From assembly GCA_023374025.1 (NCBI GenBank), contig SIJG01000195.1, positions 91,643-155,642 on the forward strand: 64,000 nt of DNA, in the 5' to 3' direction. Source of the DNA: Heterodera schachtii (taxonomy: Eukaryota > Nematoda > Chromadorea > Rhabditida > Heteroderidae). The notes under the pieces are model-generated. The model was not told where the DNA came from, made no database searches, and worked only from the letters and a program-made list of their open reading frames with translations. Positions within the stretch are counted from its first letter, which is position 1. Each line of letters opens with the position of its first letter. Shown here one piece after another: positions 25,375 through 36,182 of this stretch. The translations under genes and the position numbers were made by a program.

Positions 25375-25839
25375 TGTAAGAGATAAATAAATTAATATTA
25401 AATTGCCGAAGCATTTTCTCATTTAATTTTAATATTCGTTTTAATGCCTTTTCATTTCACTTAATTGCTTCTCCGTTAGCCAATAAGCGATCGATCTGAC
25501 TCCTCCCCTTTCCTTTTATGTCTATTTAATGTGCGATTTTCCCACTATTCATCACTTAATCCGGATTTTGTGTTTTATGTAATTTAATGCTTTTATTTAA
25601 TTGAATTTAATTTGTAATATTATTTAAATATTTAATTCCATTTTGTATTTAATTGTTTTAATTTATTTGTATTTGTTTTCCATGCTTTTCCTGAAATAAA
25701 GGCCATTCCTAAAATGGAGTTGGAGATGGGCGGGAAGTGGGACTGATCACCCAAGGACCCCCTCATTAAAATGGTTGGAATTCTGAGGGTTGGGAGCCCA
25801 AAGCCTAATTCAGCGCGTTCCACTGGCACATGTGTTACT
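25375..25839 (+). repeat. 3' LTR
   Basis: Near-identical partner of the 5' LTR, again TGTAAGAG to TGTTACT, followed by the TAAT duplication. A purine-rich AACAGGGTATGAGG lies just upstream and may serve as polypurine tract. Confidence 0.8.
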
Positions 25840-25972
25840 TAATCTAATATCAATTGTCAGGTTAAAATTGAAAGCGCTATTCATTTTGGGCATCATCATC
25901 TTCGTGTTTAACGACCAAGTAAAACACGAAAATCCTGTATGTCATGTTAAAGTGCACTTTGTTACGAAAATT

Positions 25973-26461
25973 CCCATAAATGATCAAAAGTTTCAAAGAG
26001 GTATATGGTGGCAATATTTTCAAAAATTTTTGGAAAAATTGCATTTGATTCCGTTTTCCATTTTTTTAGAAATTTCTCGATGCCACCTCTTCTTTTGCCT
26101 GCTAAATCATTCGAATTGAATTTGTTGAACCAACGGAAATTGACCCATTCGAATTGACGAACGAACGGACCAACGAATTGCTGACATTGGAGAAAGAAGA
26201 AAACAATGATAAATATGCCAGTGAACATTTGCTGTTGAAGCGATGCCAAATTGGAGCGACGATTCAATGGGAGGACAAAAAGACGGACAATTTGAACAAT
26301 GTCAACATTAGGCAGCTTTTGCTTTTCTTTGTTACGCCACATTTAAATTGTCTTTAATACAGGCCATTGTCTCCACCAAAGGCGGGCAAAATGAATGAAA
26401 AAGGTCCTCTGAAAATGAATGCCGGGCCCAGCGGACAGCGGAAGAAAAAGCATCGGAATTG
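25973..26461 (+). pseudogene. F-box-family pseudogene, 3' part only
   Basis: This matches the last exons of the intact gene at 27482-28783: AATTTC-like exon end, an intron, an exon with ERTNELLTLEKEE- and LLLKRCQIGATIQWED-type text, then the terminal NAGPSGQRKKK tail. The exon that should read ...SYII has an in-frame TAA (26105 region, GCCTGCTAAATC), while its duplicate at 46636 has TAC there. The 5' exons are absent; the 3' LTR of the retroelement ends 130 bases upstream. It is the opposite number of the 46500-47430 fragment in the segmental duplication. Confidence 0.75.
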
Positions 26462-26628
26462 ATGGGCTATAAAAGATGAGTAAAGATGTGCCGTCAATCC
26501 CTTTCCATCCCCAGTTGTAAAAACATTTGAATTTGCCTAATAGGAAAAATGGCTTTGTGTTCGGGATGGGCCTGATTATTTGATTTATTTATTCTGTTGG
26601 CATTCCGTCCCCATTTATTTGTTATGCC

Positions 26629-27215
26629 TAGGGCTTCCATTTTAGGCACAAAAAATCGCGAAATAGGCACCTAAAAAGGCATAAAAAAAATCGCAAAATA
26701 GGCATGAAATAGGCACAAAAATCCCCAAATAGGCACAAAAATAGGCAAAAAAAATTTTTATTAACGCTTTTTAATCAAGTAAAAACTAAATCAAAAAACT
26801 TAATTTTGCTTAAATTTCAATTGTTTTAAAGTTTTTCGAATAAAGACATTTTTTAATCCAAAAATTTTTATTAAGAAAAAATAATGAATTTTGCGGATTA
26901 ATTTTTCTGAAAATTTTTTCAATTCTTAGGGGGTGTATTTTTTGAAAAATTTTCGGGTCGTTTCTTAGGGGTGTAAGTTTCATTTTTGTTAAGAATTTTT
27001 AAAGAAAATCTTGAAAAAGGCGCCAAAAATGGCGAAATAGGCACAAAAATAGGCATTTAGGCATTAAGCACAAAAAGTCCAAAATAGGCAAAAAATAGGC
27101 ATTATAAAAGTCATCGTAGACACCCCAAACCAAGCGGAAAATGCTTTTTTCGTGCTTATCTATGCGTATTAAGTGCGCAAAAATTTTAGGCATTTGCCTA
27201 AAAATGGAAGCCCTA
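26629..27215. mobile_element. TAGGCA-word TIR element (C) with perfect target duplication
   Basis: Ends TAGGGCTTCCATTTT/AAAATGGAAGCCCTA are inverted repeats (one T length difference). The flanks are a perfect 8-bp duplication GTTATGCC (26621-26628 and 27216-27223). The paralogous locus at 48485-48492 has a single GTTATGCC and no insert, proving the boundaries. Words AAATAGGCA are repeated along both arms. The centre holds two GATTCTTAGGGGTGTA-like copies (26915-26980). It is the same family as the element at 46728, in opposite orientation. The short ORF at 26999-27193 is repeat read-through. Confidence 0.95.
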
Positions 27216-27481
27216 GTTATGCCCTATCCCTTCTTTGACCCCTCTGTCTTTGCATAAATAGCCTCCCCTTCCTCCCTCAGTTTCTTCTTCTCCATTCATT
27301 CATTTTTTGCTTCCTAACTGAATTTGGAAGATATTGAAAACCCGCTGGGGCCCATTTTCCATCATTTTTTTGATTACTTTTCTCCTTTGCCTTCATTTTT
27401 TCTTCCGTTTTATATTTTATACACTGAATAGTATTTTCTTTGTTACACCAACCAATTTTGAAAACGGCAAATTGTGAAAAA

Positions 27482-28783
27482 ATGAACCGACGGTAAAGAA
27501 TTTTTTAATAGCACCCAAATTTCTCATTTATTAATTTTTCCGCATTTAAGTTGGGTGTGCAACGACCGTTGGATGGACATTTTCCCGCATTTTGACCGCC
27601 CCCAACTCGGCCTCAAATTGGCACTTCTTTCGCCACGTTTCAATGCGTTGGTGGACAAACATTTTGACGGCCAAAACGAACTGACAATTTGGAGCGAAAT
27701 CAAAATTGCTAAGAATGGAACAAAAGCAAAATTGTATGTTGAGAAAAGCAATGGCAAATCTGTGCATTTTCCGTTGCCCGATCATCCGATGCACAACAAA
27801 ATTCGATTTAACGACCTTTGGATTTGGTAAACAAACAAAATTCAAAGAATTATTAAATGATAAAAGTATTTCCTTTCAGTTACATTGATCATTCCGTCAT
27901 CGAATTTCTCCGTGCCAACGAACAAATCTTTGACAAAGGCGTCGATTTGGATTTTTATGCTGAGGCCAATAATGTCGAACCAATTTGGGATGCTTTTGCT
28001 CGTGAAATTTGGCCCATCTTTGCGCCAAACCTTCGCTATTTGACCGTTTCCGATCTCGATGATTTGGACAATTTACGTCGCCACACATCGCCGACAGTTC
28101 TCACCGATTTCAACATTATTTCAATCCATTCCGGAGATTTGCCCGATGCAATTGCTGATGATGGGCCAAATGCAACTATTGGCCAAGCATTGTCAAAATG
28201 GTTGAACACTCCGACAAAAGATGGCAAGCCAAAGCAATTGAGTTGTCGTGTTGGTACGTCAGAAACAATTGAATTCATCAACAATTTCAAAGAGGTGTGT
28301 GGCCACTTTTTCGTAAAATGTTGCATTAAATGCCATTTGCTTTTCGTTTTCCATTTTATAGGCATTTCTCCGTGCCACTATTTCTTCTGCCAGCTATATC
28401 ATTCGACTTGATGAATCAACGCCAATTGAGTCATTTGAATTGAAGAACGAACGGATCAGCGAAATGCTAACACTGGCAAAAGAAAAATATGATGAAAGTA
28501 TTGATGAAGAAGATGATGATGATGATAAACAGATCTATTTGGTGTTGAAGCGATGGCAAATTGGGAAGACAATTCAATGGGAGGACGCAAAATTGAACAA
28601 AATCACTTTTGAACTTTTTGAAAATTGCATTGGGTAAGTGAGAACATATTTTCTTTTTTGGTGCCGTCACATTTAATTTCCATTTCATTTAGGCCGTTGT
28701 CTCCTCAAAATGCGGACCAAATTAACGCAAAAAAACGTCCAAAAATGAATGCCGGGCCCAGCGGACAGCGAAAGAAAAAGTGA
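27482..28783 (+). CDS. F-box-like protein, five exons, copy 1
   Basis: Exons 27482-27492, 27551-27826, 27880-28294, 28362-28633 and 28693-28783 join in phase to 354 residues ending in TGA. Introns are 53-67 bp and GT-AG. Exon 1 is only 11 bases (MNR). Residues about 5-40 (WMDIFPHFDRPQLGLKLALL, then SPRFNALVDKHF) look like an F-box, the part that normally docks a substrate receptor to SKP1 of an SCF ubiquitin ligase. The rest has family blocks SVIEFLRANEQIF, TIGQALSKWLNTP, EFINNFKEAF, an acidic run (EEDDDDD) and a basic tail NAGPSGQRKKK. I associate this architecture with a large cyst-nematode family, by memory. A TATA-like GCATAAATAG lies about 230 bp upstream. No defects seen. Confidence 0.75.
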
Positions 28784-28954
28784 AGGAATTATTAGGAATG
28801 AAAGAGATTGATTGATCATTATGAATGGAAATTTATTTATCTGTTGACTGCTCCTCATATTCATTTGTTGCTTCCTTTGCTTAAATACAGTAATTTTTAC
28901 GAGTTGAATAATGGACGACTAATTTTGGCACTTAAGCACTTATTAATAGAGCCC

Positions 28955-29086
28955 GGAAAAAGTACGGTCGCAATTGTCGTCCTGATCAAAGTTTGGGAAA
29001 AAATTTTCAGTTCATAGGTGAGTATTTTGTAAATTAGTTTGGGTCATATCTTAGTTGTTACGACAATTGCTGACCGTACTTTTGCG
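28955..29086. mobile_element. 130-bp foldback MITE, copy 1
   Basis: Left arm GGAAAAAGTACGGTCGCAAT followed by TGTCGT; right arm is the inverse (ACGACAATTGCTGACCGTAC, then TTTTGC). The arms differ by one small indel. The same element is present in the duplicate at 50653-50784, so it predates the duplication. No clear target duplication. Confidence 0.6.
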
Positions 29087-29726
29087 GACAAAAATCGTCA
29101 TTTTTTAATTTTTTGGACAAAAATAAATAAAATAAAAAGATAAGGAAGGCAACTTTTATTTGCAGATTTTGGCTTTTTTCTGCATATTTTGCCATTTTTT
29201 TGTACATATTTTATGATTTTTTTTTTGTTGCATATTTTGCCATTTTTGGTCAAATATTTCCGATTTGAATATTTATTAGGAAAAAAACTTTGATTAGCCA
29301 AAAATTAAATCCAAATCTGAATGAATGGGCGAGTGGGCCAACAGCAAGGGCGTAGGCAGGGCGGGGGGCCGAGGGGACTCTAAAGTCCCCCCCCCCCCCC
29401 CGAAACCCAAAAAAGTAAAAAAGTTGTAATTTCTTTTTGAAATTTTAAACAATTTCTTAACAAAAATTAAAATACTCAGAAATTTTCACGGCGGCGCCTA
29501 CCGGCATCGCCGGACCCCTATTTTACCATATTTTTCAAAAATGGAAACCAAAATGGCAATTAATAGTAATTCTTTGGCGAAAAGCGGCGAAAAATTTGTA
29601 AAATACACTCCATAATTCGGGATTTCAAAAAACGAAATGACACCCAAAAACCAAATTTTGTGCCGATTCCGGCAGGAAAATTTTTGGAAATAAGTACACT
29701 TGTGAACACTAATAGTGAATCCATTT

Positions 29727-29960
29727 TTTAGGCAAATGCCTAAAAGTTCGCGCATTTGATAAACACGGATAAGCACGAAACAAAGCATTAACACTTGGTT
29801 TGGGGTGTCTACGATGACATTTCTAATGTCTATTTTTGCCTATTTTGGACTTTTTGTGCTTAATTCCTATGCGCCTATTTTTGTACCTTTTTAACTATTT
29901 TTAGTTACCTATTTCAGAATTTTCGGAAAAATTGATAAAAAATTTAAAATTGTTCTTATT
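29727..29960 (+). mobile_element. Truncated TAGGCA-family element, copy 1
   Basis: Starts TTTTTTAGGCAAATGCCTAA and continues with GATAAGCACGAAACAAAGCA, CTTGGTTTGGGGTGTCTACG and TTTTTGCCTATTTTGGAC. This is the same order as the intact element at 46728-47329. The left tip (TAGGGCTT) and right end are missing. Present also at 51419-51650. Confidence 0.65.
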
Positions 29961-30787
29961 CGAAAAACCCCGAAATATTTAAATTAATTTCATTTATAGT
30001 TGAAATATAACCAAAATTTATTATATTTTTTAAAAATCTGTTTTGCTATCTAAAGGTAAAGAGAAAAAATTGACATTTTTTGCATTTTGGAGGCCCGATT
30101 GCTGTTAACTAAAATATTCAGAATTAAGAAAATCTTAGAACTTTCCCCCGAAATAGCAGTACAGTTCTTAGAAACTAACATATTTTTAATTTTCTAAAAT
30201 TCGGACCCTTAAAACAGTAAATTTTTTGAAATAAGTACACTTGTGAAAGCTTTATTCCTAAACTGAGTGATTCTCAAAACTGACCTTTTAAATTTTTTTA
30301 AATCGAAAAAAGTTGGAATCACATTCTGGGCAATGCTTGCAGGACGAAAATATTTAATTTCGTTGAAGAAAAATTAAAATAAATATATAATATGGGTTCT
30401 TAATTTTTTTTAGTTTATTGACACACGAAATTGATAACGGCATAAATTTATTTACTTTAACGAGAAGTTTTAAAAAAAACTATTTTCTAAATTTTATGAT
30501 TTTATGATAAAAAAAAGTGTGAAAATAAATTGATTTCGAATAAATATTTATGGTATTTTTTATTTTACTCTTTTGAAGAATTTTTATCCAAAAGGTCATA
30601 ACAAAAAATTTATTAACATATTTTGGTTCATCTTGAGGGTTGTACATATTTCTAACATAATTTTTACATAATTCGGGATTTTTTTACACCGGAGGCGCCA
30701 CCGGGGACCCCCAATTCTGAATTTAAAAAAAGCCGCCGCAAAAAAAAATGATGTGAAAAAATGTAGTCACTCGCTTTTTATGAAAAA

Positions 30788-31039
30788 TCATCTTATTTTA
30801 GGGGTCAAAGTTTTAAAATTTTTCAAAAAATTTATAACATTGCTATAATCAATCCAATCATTCATTTCTTTATAAGTTTCTGTCGTTTGTCCATAGCCGT
30901 GGAAAATGACTCCCAACAAATTCCTCGCCTCTCCGATCTCCAAGGAATAAAACAATTCAAAAGTCCATTCATTCATTATGATTCGTTCAAAGGCCATTTT
31001 AGTAGCGAATTTTCGTGTTGGGATAATTAACAAAATCAA
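30788..31039 (-). CDS. Short hypothetical frame kept in both duplicates
   Basis: An 83-codon minus-strand frame. From an internal ATG in good context (AAAATGGCC, about residue 15) it reads MAFERIIMNEWTFELFYSLE and has balanced composition (Trp, Gly, Glu, Asp) unlike the Phe/Lys noise around it. The copy at 52695-52946 encodes the same protein. Identity may only reflect the recent duplication. I do not recognise it. It could be a single exon or gene remnant. Confidence 0.25.
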   Translation of the reverse strand: MILLIIPTRKFATKMAFERIIMNEWTFELFYSLEIGEARNLLGVIFHGYGQTTETYKEMNDWIDYSNVINFLKNFKTLTPKIR

Positions 31040-31279
31040 TTAAAAAACAAATTAATATAAAATCACCATCAAAAGGGGGTTAATAACTTTGCTTAAAAGT
31101 AATCAATTTTTTAATATTTATTTCATCCAAAGTCCTATGTTTTTCTATTAATCTGTAAAATTATTAACTTTCAAAAGATTAGGTATGCCAAAAGTGTTCG
31201 AAAACCTTCATTAAAAATGGCATTCAGATGCCATGAATGTAAAAATTTGTTTATTTTTTTAAATTTTTTCAATAAATGG

Positions 31280-31489
31280 TCAAGCACTTTCAATTTGAAG
31301 GGTAATAAGCAGCGTGCGGCGTCCGTGCCGCGCGCGCGTCATCGCATTGGCCGTGCCGGTGGCGCGGTCGTGCGATAGCTCGGCTTGAATTTTGCACCAA
31401 AGGCGTGCCACCAAGAAGCGCCGATTGTCATGCTGTCGGTCATCCAACATCATTTGACTAACAGTGACAAAAAGTGCGCGAGATTTCAT
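31280..31489 (-). CDS. Short GC-rich hypothetical frame
   Basis: A 230-bp GC-rich island in AT-rich DNA. The minus frame includes VTVSQMMLDDRQHDNRRFLV and an Arg-rich end. The duplicate at 53187-53429 keeps the frame but is one A shorter in a run of A near the start, which changes the first residues only. Possibly an exon remnant or a structured GC island; no function can be assigned. Confidence 0.2.
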   Translation of the reverse strand: MKSRALFVTVSQMMLDDRQHDNRRFLVARLWCKIQAELSHDRATGTANAMTRARHGRRTLLITLQIESA

Positions 31490-31632
31490 AGAAATATAAA
31501 TATTTCACAGTATTTGGATTCACTTGGCAACGGAAATGGGTTTATTTCAGGAGGAAAATTTTCGGGTTTTTCAGTTTTTCCGCTGAGAAATGTTTTTGTG
31601 CGGTCAATTGAAAAATAAATCCTCCTAAAGCT

Positions 31633-32749
31633 CAAAACTTTTTAAAAACATTTTTGTCAAAACTTATCTATAAGCCAAATTTGTGACAACTTTATTTTTC
31701 AGTTTTGGTAATGCCAAAATGCAAAATAAAATTTTAAATGCTTCATTTTTTGGTCAAAAATTCCCTATTTTTTTAGCACATTTCGTCGCGTTGGATTTTC
31801 CTTTAGATAAAATTGAAAACTTGACTTTTCAATACATTCAATAGCTCATTCGAAAGCTCTTTTTAGGCTCTACAACACCTGCATATGAGTTTTTACTCCC
31901 AACTAATTTTCTTAAAATTTTAGAAAAAATAAAGTGCTTGATGAAAAGTCATAGATAAAATCAATGATTTTGCCAAATCTGAGCTCAGATTCGTAATCGC
32001 TTATTTTTCCACCCCAGTAAAAAATAAAACAAAAATTTAAAGTTTATTTTTCGTCAGGACCACAATTCTACACAATTGCCAAAAATTTCAACACCGTCAA
32101 AATGGAAAAAATTGGCGAGAAGTGATGTGAAAAAACGAAAAATTAAAAAATTTTAAATTGACTTGCGTCCCGTCGTACATTAGGGTTAAGCGGACGGCAC
32201 CGTGATTTGTGAAAGAATAATTATACTTATTTAATTTTCGATCACTGAGTTTTTTGTGGAACGCCCACCTAGCACCACCCCAAACAAGGAAGTCTTCATT
32301 GGCTGAAACAAAATAAAATAAATTTAATCTGTCTGTTAAATTCAGTCTCGCTGCTGGCCGGGGTCGATTTTTTTAATTTTTTTCTTATGCCATATAGTAA
32401 AAAGCTTTATATGTAGTATTTTTGCTTAAAAATATTTATTAATTTTCATAATAATTTTTATTTGCTTTTATTTTTTATTTCTTCTAAATATTGTATAGAA
32501 TTAATTATAAAACGCATATTGTATTTTTTGTATTGTTATTTTTTCGGTTATAAAAAAAAAATTATTATACAAAAATATTTTGCGACAAAAAAGGCAATTT
32601 CGAGAAATTACAATTCAAAAAATAGATTATATTAAATAGAAATATGTAGTGGTTTTTATTTAAAAAATTTCTTATTACTTTTTTGTTTTTTAAAACAATT
32701 AAATAAATTAATTAAAAATGAAGCCGTCAACCGGCATAGAACTCATGAC
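31633..32749. other. Intergenic, no gene seen
   Basis: AT-rich sequence between the duplication end and the next TIR element. No long frames, no clear RNA signal. Confidence 0.5.
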
Positions 32750-33391
32750 TAGGGCTCGGATTTATAGTTGCTAAAAACTGCCAAAATAATTAGTTTTTAA
32801 TTTCTAAAAAAAAGTCCAAAATAGTTGCTAAAAATAGGTAAATAGTTGCTAAAAAGTTCCGAATTTAGGGGGTGTAAAATTGAAATTTTTCTTCAAAAAG
32901 TAAAATATTTTGCCAAATCATTAAGAATATTAAATAATTTTCAACAAATAAATTTAGAAGTGAATTTTTGAGAAAGTTTTTTCATTTATCAGAGGTGTAT
33001 TTTTGAAAAAAATTTTTGAATCGATTCTTAGGGGTGTATTTTTGAAAAAATTTTTTGAGTCGATTCTTAGAGGTGAATTTTTGAGAAATTTTTCATTTAT
33101 CAGAGGTGTATTTTTGAAAAAATTTTTTGAGTCGATTCTTAGGGGTGTATTTTTCGTTTTATTGCATTTTTGTTAACAAATTTTGGGCAAAACGCGCGCC
33201 AAAATAGTTGAAAATAGTTTTTTTTCAAAATTTTTATAGTTTTTTAGTTGCTAAAAATAAAAAACTAGAAAATAGTTGCTAATAACTCGAAAAGTAGCTT
33301 AACAACAGCCGAAAAAAACACGTTTTTCGTGCATTTCAGGCCACGGGGAGCTCAGGAAAAAATAGTGAAAAAACTATAAATCCGAGCCCTA
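32750..33391. mobile_element. AGTTGCTAAAAA-word TIR element (E)
   Basis: Perfect 20-bp inverted ends TAGGGCTCGGATTTATAGTT, flanked by a perfect 8-bp duplication CTCATGAC (32742-32749, 33392-33399). The word ATAGTTGCTAAAAA is repeated at both ends. The interior has several copies of GATTCTTAGGGGTGTATTTT. Near the right end the text CACGGGGAGCTCAGGAAAAA parallels CATGGAGAAGCCAGGAAAAA in element B. Non-coding. Confidence 0.92.
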
Positions 33392-33399
33392 CTCATGAC

Positions 33400-34182
33400 A
33401 ATGACAGAACAACTGACGTAGACCGAAAGATGTTGACATAATAATTCTTTGTGGGATTATATTAGCCAGACGTTAGTGCTGCTGTCGAGAGTCTCGACGA
33501 GATAAGACTCGGGATAATGTCATGGTCTCGTGAAATTCTCCATTTATCGAATGGCATAACCAGCCAAGGCTAAACAGTGCGACTTAATAAACTCATTTTT
33601 TGGTGATTAGGAATTTTTGTGATTCTCAATATTACCATTTTTAAATATTCTGAAAATTTATACACAATAAATTTCTTAAATTCTAATCCATTTTTCACTG
33701 CAAATTTAAGCAAAATTTAAATATTTTTCCGGCGGATTAGGTTATCATTTTCATGGATTGATGTAAATTTGAATTTAGGCTTTGACATAATATTCTACAA
33801 AAACAAATAATTGCTGAAATTAATTTTTTCTCAATTTTATGTCCATATTCGATCGAGATTATGGTCCATGTTTTATGATTTGAATCCATAAAATTCTACG
33901 CCCTTGCAATAAATCACCTGGCACTAGGAATGGCATTGGTTCGTTGTAAGTAGAGTTCAGCCCCGACCCCGAGCCCCCCGGCCCCCGACCCGACCCGAGA
34001 CGTTTTTTGGGCCGATCCCCCGACCCGAGACTGTAAGACGACAATAAATGAAACCTTATTCAAATGCTCGTTAATCTGTGAATGGTATTCACTTTGATAA
34101 ATTATTTTTAATCTGGGACTGTAAATACGACACTAAAGAAGCGATATAAATGAGAAATATGAGCTAGGAGATCATTCCCAAA
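33400..34182. other. Intergenic with C/G-rich word patch
   Basis: Just right of E is AACTGACGTAGACCGA, identical to the right tip of element G (56351-56366), so a fragment of that family. At 33960-34033 is a CCCCGACCC/CCCGACCCGAG array resembling the arrays at 1138 and 1859. No gene supported; the minus ORF at 33859-34044 reads the array. Confidence 0.4.
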
Positions 34183-34259
34183 ATGGCGTATAACTTCGAG
34201 ACTCTTTTACCGCTGTGTTCCAATGAATTGGATGCTGCTGCCAAAGTTCTTATGAACGT
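34183..34259 (+). CDS. Partial frame running into the gap (uncertain)
   Basis: An ATG frame MAYNFETLLPLCSNELDAAA with protein-like composition runs into the unsequenced gap. The opposite strand is also open here, and on the far side of the gap the coding strand is minus. It may be the start of a gag of another element or a chance frame. Confidence 0.15.
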
Positions 34260-34485
34260 NNNNNNNNNNNNNNNNNNNNNNNNNNNNNNNNNNNNNNNNN
34301 NNNNNNNNNNNNNNNNNNNNNNNNNNNNNNNNNNNNNNNNNNNNNNNNNNNNNNNNNNNNNNNNNNNNNNNNNNNNNNNNNNNNNNNNNNNNNNNNNNNN
34401 NNNNNNNNNNNNNNNNNNNNNNNNNNNNNNNNNNNNNNNNNNNNNNNNNNNNNNNNNNNNNNNNNNNNNNNNNNNNNNNNNNNNN
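34260..34485. other. Assembly gap (226 N)
   Basis: Run of 226 N. It cuts the minus-strand Ty3-type element P and separates it from its expected left end. Confidence 0.99.
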
Positions 34486-35064
34486 AGCGTTTTGGCTTTC
34501 CTTTTGGATTTCGTTTAGCTCTTGGCTTTCCTTACAGACCTGATCCATTTCTGGACTTCGCAACCGCGACAACCCATCGGCGTAACCGAAGTTTTTGGTC
34601 GAACAATATTCAATTTCGAAGTCATAATTCATGAGCTTCAAACTCCAACGATGAAGTCGTCGTGCTGCAACTACGGGCAATTCGCCTTTTGGTCCAAAAA
34701 TCCTTTTTAAAGGCTCGTGATCAGTCTGTAGAATGAATTTTCTACCGTACAAGTACTGGTTGAACTTCTCCACACCGAATATTACTGCGCGTCCTTCTTT
34801 TTCGATCTGCGCATAATTTCTTTCGGCTGGGTTCAATGTTCTTGAGGCGTAGGCGATCACGCCAAACTTTCCTGTGTTTCCATCTTTGTGGAAAAGGATC
34901 GCTCCAACTCCTTAGTCAGATGCGTCCGTTGCCAAATAAAGTGGCTTGTTGGGATCAAAATGCGCCAACAGTTCGTTCGACGACAGCATCATTTTGATCT
35001 GCTCGAATGCTTTTTGCTGTTGTTGTCCCCAATGCCATTTGGTCTCTGATCGGCGTAACTCGTT
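34486..35064 (-). pseudogene. Element P: RNase H part of Ty3-type pol, broken
   Basis: Minus-strand continuation of the element at 42197-44264 beyond the Q insertion. It encodes the end of the reverse transcriptase connection, an RNase H start with LYLATDASD, and further on YASRTLNPAERNYAQIEKE and a TDHEPLKRIFGPKG block, typical of Ty3-type RNase H. A TAA interrupts the frame directly after DASD (at about 34910-34912). The integrase that should follow is lost in or beyond the gap. With the Q insertion and a frameshift further right, P cannot make an intact polyprotein. Confidence 0.85.
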
Positions 35065-35323
35065 TGTTAGAGAGGCAAATAATTCAAATATTTGCAATTC
35101 CCTCTCTTTGGTTCTTTGACCCCATATCGATTTTCCCCATCCAAATATTCCCTTCTCTTTGTCCATCAATTCATTGTGTTGTTTCCCTTCTTATTTTGTG
35201 CTTCCCCAATTTGCTCCGTCCCTCCGACAAATATTTGTTAATTTATTTTCCAATTGTGTTTAATAAATTTATTTGGTGTTCGACTTTCACAATTAATTGT
35301 TTGAGCAATCAACCGGCTCAACA
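35065..35323 (+). repeat. Q LTR a
   Basis: 259 bp, TG to CA ends, TCGTT on both sides. It is followed directly by element P sequence, not by a primer site, so it looks like a solo LTR at its right edge. Confidence 0.9.
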
Positions 35324-36182
35324 TCGTTCAATGGCTCCGAAATTGTTGCCATTGACGGAATGAATTTGCCATAATACCCAACCATTCCCAGAAAGGACTG
35401 CAACTCCTTCAAATTTTGGGGGGCTGGCATTTTCTGAATCGCTTCAACTTTTTCCGGCGACTTTCGTTAAATCGAATGGAATTGATCACAAATTCACGGC
35501 ACCGTACATGCCACAGTCAAACGGACAAGCCGAACGAATGGTCGACACTTTTAAGAGGGCATTTGCGAAAATAAAAGGGGAGGGAGTTGACGGCAATGTG
35601 CTCGACACTTTTCTACTCACCTATCGCACCACGCCATCCGAAACTCTTGATGGAAAATGCCCGGCCGAATTATTTCTTGGCCGAAAGCCTCGAATTGGCC
35701 TCGACCTCCTGCGGCCTCCACCATCAATTCCAATCATCAAGGACGGTAAAATGGAGGACCAATTCAACAGGAAACATGGCGCCAAATTCCGATCATTCGA
35801 CATCGGACAATTGGTGTTCACACGCCGGCACAGTTCAGCGGTTTGGCGTCCTGGCAAAATCATCGACAAAAAGGGTGTAATTTACACCGTCGAATTGCCG
35901 AACAATTCCCGCGGTCGATTTCATGCAAACCAAATCCGCGCACGTCAAATCCCGGATGAGGACATCGAAGACCCGCTTGATGTGATCAATGGCACTTTTG
36001 GCCTCCCAATTCCATTAAGGGACCAAAATTTGGCAGAAGTCCCGCCGGCCAATCAATCACCGCCAGCCCGCCGATATCCGATTCGAAATCGCCGGCCAGT
36101 TGATCGACTTCAAATCGACCCCAGCCGATCGTCCTATGTGTGACTGATCATGGCACTGATCAGTTGAATTTAAAAGGGGAGG
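35324..36182 (+). pseudogene. Chimeric P fragment plus truncated Q integrase, copy 1
   Basis: 35324-35461 equals 42197-42334 (P reverse transcriptase, minus strand). At 35461/35462 it switches to Q integrase text equal to 40099-40819 (plus strand). The open frame 35508-36143 encodes the C-terminal part of integrase from the catalytic-Glu region onward (MPQSNGQAERMV) and ends normally, but the zinc-binding domain and first two catalytic Asp are missing. Confidence 0.9.

Larger units (their letters stand above)
16607..25839 (+). mobile_element. Gag-only LTR retroelement, 9.2 kb
   Basis: Near-identical direct repeats of 466 and 465 bp (16607-17072, 25375-25839) begin TGTAAGAG and end TGTTACT, and are flanked by a TAAT duplication (16603-16606, 25840-25843). 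Behind the 5' LTR is a primer-site-like TGGTAGCACCGGATGG. The internal region has a long leader, gag-like ORFs with a zinc knuckle (23347-24652) and a second knuckle remnant (24920-25106). There is no protease, reverse transcriptase or integrase, so it depends on another element. Sense-strand hairpins of the UUCG class occur throughout. Several older transposon fragments appear embedded in the leader. Superfamily unresolved. Confidence 0.8.
28784..31632. other. Downstream half of the segmental duplication, copy 1
   Basis: Almost the same sequence as 50479-53538. It holds a small foldback element, a run of 16 C near 29390, one GC-dyad repeat, a decayed TAGGCA-family fragment and two short minus-strand frames described separately. 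The duplication ends sharply after CTCCTAAAGCT (31632 and 53538). No other gene is supported. Confidence 0.7.

Noticed and set aside
26999..27193. Minus frame MPKIFAHLIRIDKHEKS as a gene
   Set aside because: Falls entirely inside transposon C and reads its word array.
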